From assembly GCA_003696125.1 (NCBI GenBank), contig RFHZ01000399.1, positions 1-14,797 on the forward strand: a stretch of DNA of 14,797 bases, read 5' to 3'. Positions 12,467 through 14,797 of this stretch are shown piece by piece. Source of the stretch: Nitrospinota bacterium. GTDB taxonomy: Bacteria > Tectomicrobia > Entotheonellia > J063. The translations under genes were made by a program, and so were the position numbers. Below the pieces are notes generated by a model. It had not been told where the DNA came from, did not search any database, and saw only the letters and a program-made list of their open reading frames with translations. The stretch's first letter is position 1. Each line of letters starts with the position of its first letter.

Positions 12467-14797
12467 CGACGATCCCTTACAGTTGCGCCTGACCGCTGCG
12501 CTGCTGGAGAAAGAAGGCATCCGGCCTCTCACCTGTTCCAGCGTGGAAGAGGCCCTGCGCACCCTTGATACGCAGCAGTCGGTCGATCTGATCATCACCG
12601 ATCTCCACATGCCCAAGATCGACGGATGGCGTTTCTGCCGCCTGCTGCGTTCTCCAGAGTATGCCCGTTACAACACGATCCCGATCCTGGTCATGTCGGC
12701 CACCCTGGCCGGTTCAGATGCCGAGCAGATCACGGCCGACCTGGGAGCTAACGCCTTCCTCTCCATCCCTTATAACCCCTCGACCTTCCGGGCCCAGGTA
12801 CGGGCACTATTAAAAGGCGAAACTCCCCGCGCCACCCTCCAGGTACTGCTTGTGGAAGACAGTCCCACCCAGGCCAAGATACTCCGCCAGGCGTTTGAGG
12901 CGCATGGGTACGTGGTGCGGCGGGCTCGTCTGGGTGCAGAAGGGAGACGCCTCTTCCAGCGTTACCAGCCCGAAATCGTGGTCCTCGACTATCACCTCCC
13001 GGACATGACCGCCGATCATCTCCTGGAGGAGATCAAGGAAGCCGTGCCGACAACTGTGGTGATCATGATTACCGGCAATCCGACCCCGGAGCTGGCCCTC
13101 CGCTTCATGAAGCAGGGGGCTGATGGGTACCTGCGGAAACCGTTTGATCCCGCCTATCTGGTGCGACTCTGTGAAAAGGCGCGCCGGGAGCGCTCTCTCC
13201 TCCAGGTCGAGGACCTGCTCAAAGCCCGCACCCAGGAACTGCAGGAGAGCGAAGCCCGGTTTCGTGGTCTCTTTGATAGCATCCCGGAGATCGTGCTGGT
13301 TCATGATCAACAGGGGGAGATCCTCCACGTGAACACCTTTGGTGCCCAGCGCCTCGCCTGGCGTCCGGTCGAACTGATCGGCAAGAACCTCCGGGAGCTG
13401 GTCCCCCCTGAGGCCATCTCCCTCCTGGCTCAACACCTTCGACACACCTTGCAGGAAGGGAAACACGATTTTGAAATGACCTATATTACCCGCACCGGGG
13501 AAGCCCTTGCCGTAGAGGTGAGCGAGCGGTGCATCGAGTTCGGCGGGGAGCAGGCGGTCCTGAGCGTGGCCCGGGATGTCACGGAACGCAAGCAGGCCAT
13601 TGCCGCCTTAAAAGCGGCCAAAGAGTATGCTGAAAACCTGATCAACAGCTCCCTCGACATGATCATCTCTGTGGATCTGGACCGACGGATCATCGAGTTC
13701 AACAGGGCAGCCGAGCAGACCTTCGGTTACCGCAAGGCCGAAGTCTTGGGGAAACCGGTCGATATCCTGTACGCCGATCCGGTCGAGGGGCGACGAACCC
13801 ATCAACGAGCCCTCCGCATCCAGGGATTTACCGGGGAAATCACCAACAGGCGGAAAAACGGGGAGACCTTCTCCTCCTACCTCTCCGCCTCTGTCCTGCG
13901 CAATGGGGCGGGTGAGGTGATCGGGGTGATGGGGATCTCCCGGGACATCACGCAGAGCAAGCGAACCGAAACCGAGTTGAAGCGGCTGGTTACGGCGGTA
14001 GAACAGGTGGCAGAAGGGATCATCATCACCGATCCGCAAGGGATCATCTACTATGTCAATCCGGCCTTTGAGCAGATTACCGGTTACAGGCGAGCCGAAG
14101 TGACAGGTGAACATATCGGCCTGCTCAAACCAGATCCCAACGACCACACCCTCTGCCAGGCGATCCAGCAGGTAATGGAATCGGGTGAGGCCTGGAGTGG
14201 TCGCATGACCAGCCGGAAGAAAGATGGAACCCTGTTTGAAGGGGAGACCACCATCTCACCGGTGCGAGACATCACCGGCAACTTAGTGAACCATGTGGCG
14301 GTGTTACGCGATGTGACGCAGGAAGTGGAACTTGAGACCCAACTCCGTCAGACGCAAAAAATGGAAGCGATCGGACAACTGGCCGGCGGTATTGCCCACG
14401 ACTTCAATAACCTCCTCACCGGCATCCTGGGGTACGCCAACCTGCTGAAGCTCAATGCCCAGCCAGGAGAACAGATCTACCAGGCGGCCGAGGTGATCGA
14501 ACGGGCGGCCGAACGCGGAGCCCAGCTCACGGCTCAACTCCTCGGTTTTGCCCGGCGTGGCAAGTACCAACACGTGGCCGTAGACATGCACGAAATCGTC
14601 CAGGAAGTGATCCGCCTGTTGAGTCGAACCATCGATAAGCGGATCACCATCACCCATCGTTTCCGCACGCGGAAGGCTCTGGTCCTGGGGGATCCGAACC
14701 AGATGCAGCAGATGGTACTCAACCTGGCCCTCAATGCCCGCGATGCCATGCCGGAGGGGGGAGAACTCCTCTTCACCCTGGATGTGGTGATCCTGGA
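12429..14797 (+). CDS. REC-REC-PAS-PAS-PAS histidine kinase (3' end cut by window)
   Basis: The frame is open from ATG 12429 to the window end (789 codons, no stop), so the gene is 3'-truncated. REC1 (about 8-127) has D14-D15 and D58 in IITDLHMPKIDG, but the invariant Lys is Ile113 (LSIPYNP). REC2 (131-250) looks functional: E138-D139, D187 in VVLDYHLPDM and K237 in YLRKPFD. A short coiled coil leads to three PAS domains, at about 275-388 (FRGLFDSIPEIVLVHD), 400-514 (LINSSLDMIISVD) and 517-636 (VEQVAEGIIITD). HisKA has H657 in GGIAHDFNNLLTGILGYA, of the NtrB-like type, and the ATPase N box starts at N765 (NLALNARDAMPEGG), just before the sequence ends. No membrane segment is visible. GAGGT (12416-12420) precedes the ATG by 8 bases. 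The start overlaps the GGDEF gene by 38 bases, which suggests translational coupling. No later in-frame ATG would keep REC1 intact. Confidence 0.9.
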   Translation, partial: MQNKTSPTALVVNDDPLQLRLTAALLEKEGIRPLTCSSVEEALRTLDTQQSVDLIITDLHMPKIDGWRFCRLLRSPEYARYNTIPILVMSATLAGSDAEQITADLGANAFLSIPYNPSTFRAQVRALLKGETPRATLQVLLVEDSPTQAKILRQAFEAHGYVVRRARLGAEGRRLFQRYQPEIVVLDYHLPDMTADHLLEEIKEAVPTTVVIMITGNPTPELALRFMKQGADGYLRKPFDPAYLVRLCEKARRERSLLQVEDLLKARTQELQESEARFRGLFDSIPEIVLVHDQQGEILHVNTFGAQRLAWRPVELIGKNLRELVPPEAISLLAQHLRHTLQEGKHDFEMTYITRTGEALAVEVSERCIEFGGEQAVLSVARDVTERKQAIAALKAAKEYAENLINSSLDMIISVDLDRRIIEFNRAAEQTFGYRKAEVLGKPVDILYADPVEGRRTHQRALRIQGFTGEITNRRKNGETFSSYLSASVLRNGAGEVIGVMGISRDITQSKRTETELKRLVTAVEQVAEGIIITDPQGIIYYVNPAFEQITGYRRAEVTGEHIGLLKPDPNDHTLCQAIQQVMESGEAWSGRMTSRKKDGTLFEGETTISPVRDITGNLVNHVAVLRDVTQEVELETQLRQTQKMEAIGQLAGGIAHDFNNLLTGILGYANLLKLNAQPGEQIYQAAEVIERAAERGAQLTAQLLGFARRGKYQHVAVDMHEIVQEVIRLLSRTIDKRITITHRFRTRKALVLGDPNQMQQMVLNLALNARDAMPEGGELLFTLDVVIL

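Overview
The window is a moderately GC-rich bacterial segment. Every supported gene lies on the + strand and gaps are short, so it may be one long transcript or a few overlapping ones. It opens inside a flagellar operon in the order flhA (5'-truncated by the window edge), flhF, flhG, fliA, cheY. This order is well known from polar-flagellated bacteria such as Pseudomonas and Vibrio. The gene style (large hybrid kinases, GGDEF and HDOD signalling proteins, the form of the kinase cores) suggests a Gram-negative environmental bacterium. My best guess is a member of the former Deltaproteobacteria / Desulfobacterota, but that is inference.

Region 1 (1-4427) is flagellar assembly and its control. 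FlhA is the export-gate subunit. FlhF and FlhG are the SRP-like GTPase and MinD-like ATPase that set flagellar position and number. FliA is sigma-28. The start of flhG is best placed at 2615 and that of fliA at 3660, both on ribosome-binding sites and family N-termini. Region 2 (4428-4882) holds cheY, preceded by a 68-base gap with a weak match to a sigma-28 promoter.

Region 3 (4894-14797) lies where Pseudomonas-type loci carry cheZ, cheA and cheB. Here it holds six signalling genes. They are: a response regulator with a C-terminal four-cysteine module; a 1246-residue membrane hybrid kinase (seven-helix membrane module, Cache-like sensor, HAMP, GAF, HisKA, ATPase, REC, HPt); an HDOD protein; a soluble histidine kinase with an unrecognised N-terminal domain; a REC-GGDEF diguanylate cyclase; and a REC-REC-PAS-PAS-PAS kinase that runs off the window end. 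The last one has no stop codon in the window.

How they may work together (inference): the membrane hybrid kinase carries a complete His-Asp-His relay whose terminal HPt could phosphorylate the Cys-type regulator, the GGDEF regulator or CheY. The soluble kinase is translationally coupled to the HDOD gene and sits just before the GGDEF regulator, which suggests a kinase/cyclase pair. The two kinase cores and the two single-REC regulators are clearly paralogous, so the block probably grew by duplication. The most unusual local signal is a strong in-frame ribosome-binding site and ATG at the REC-HPt junction of the hybrid kinase. It could make a free 118-residue HPt protein or be the relic of a gene fusion. 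I see no RNA genes, CRISPR arrays, insertion sequences or convincing terminators.
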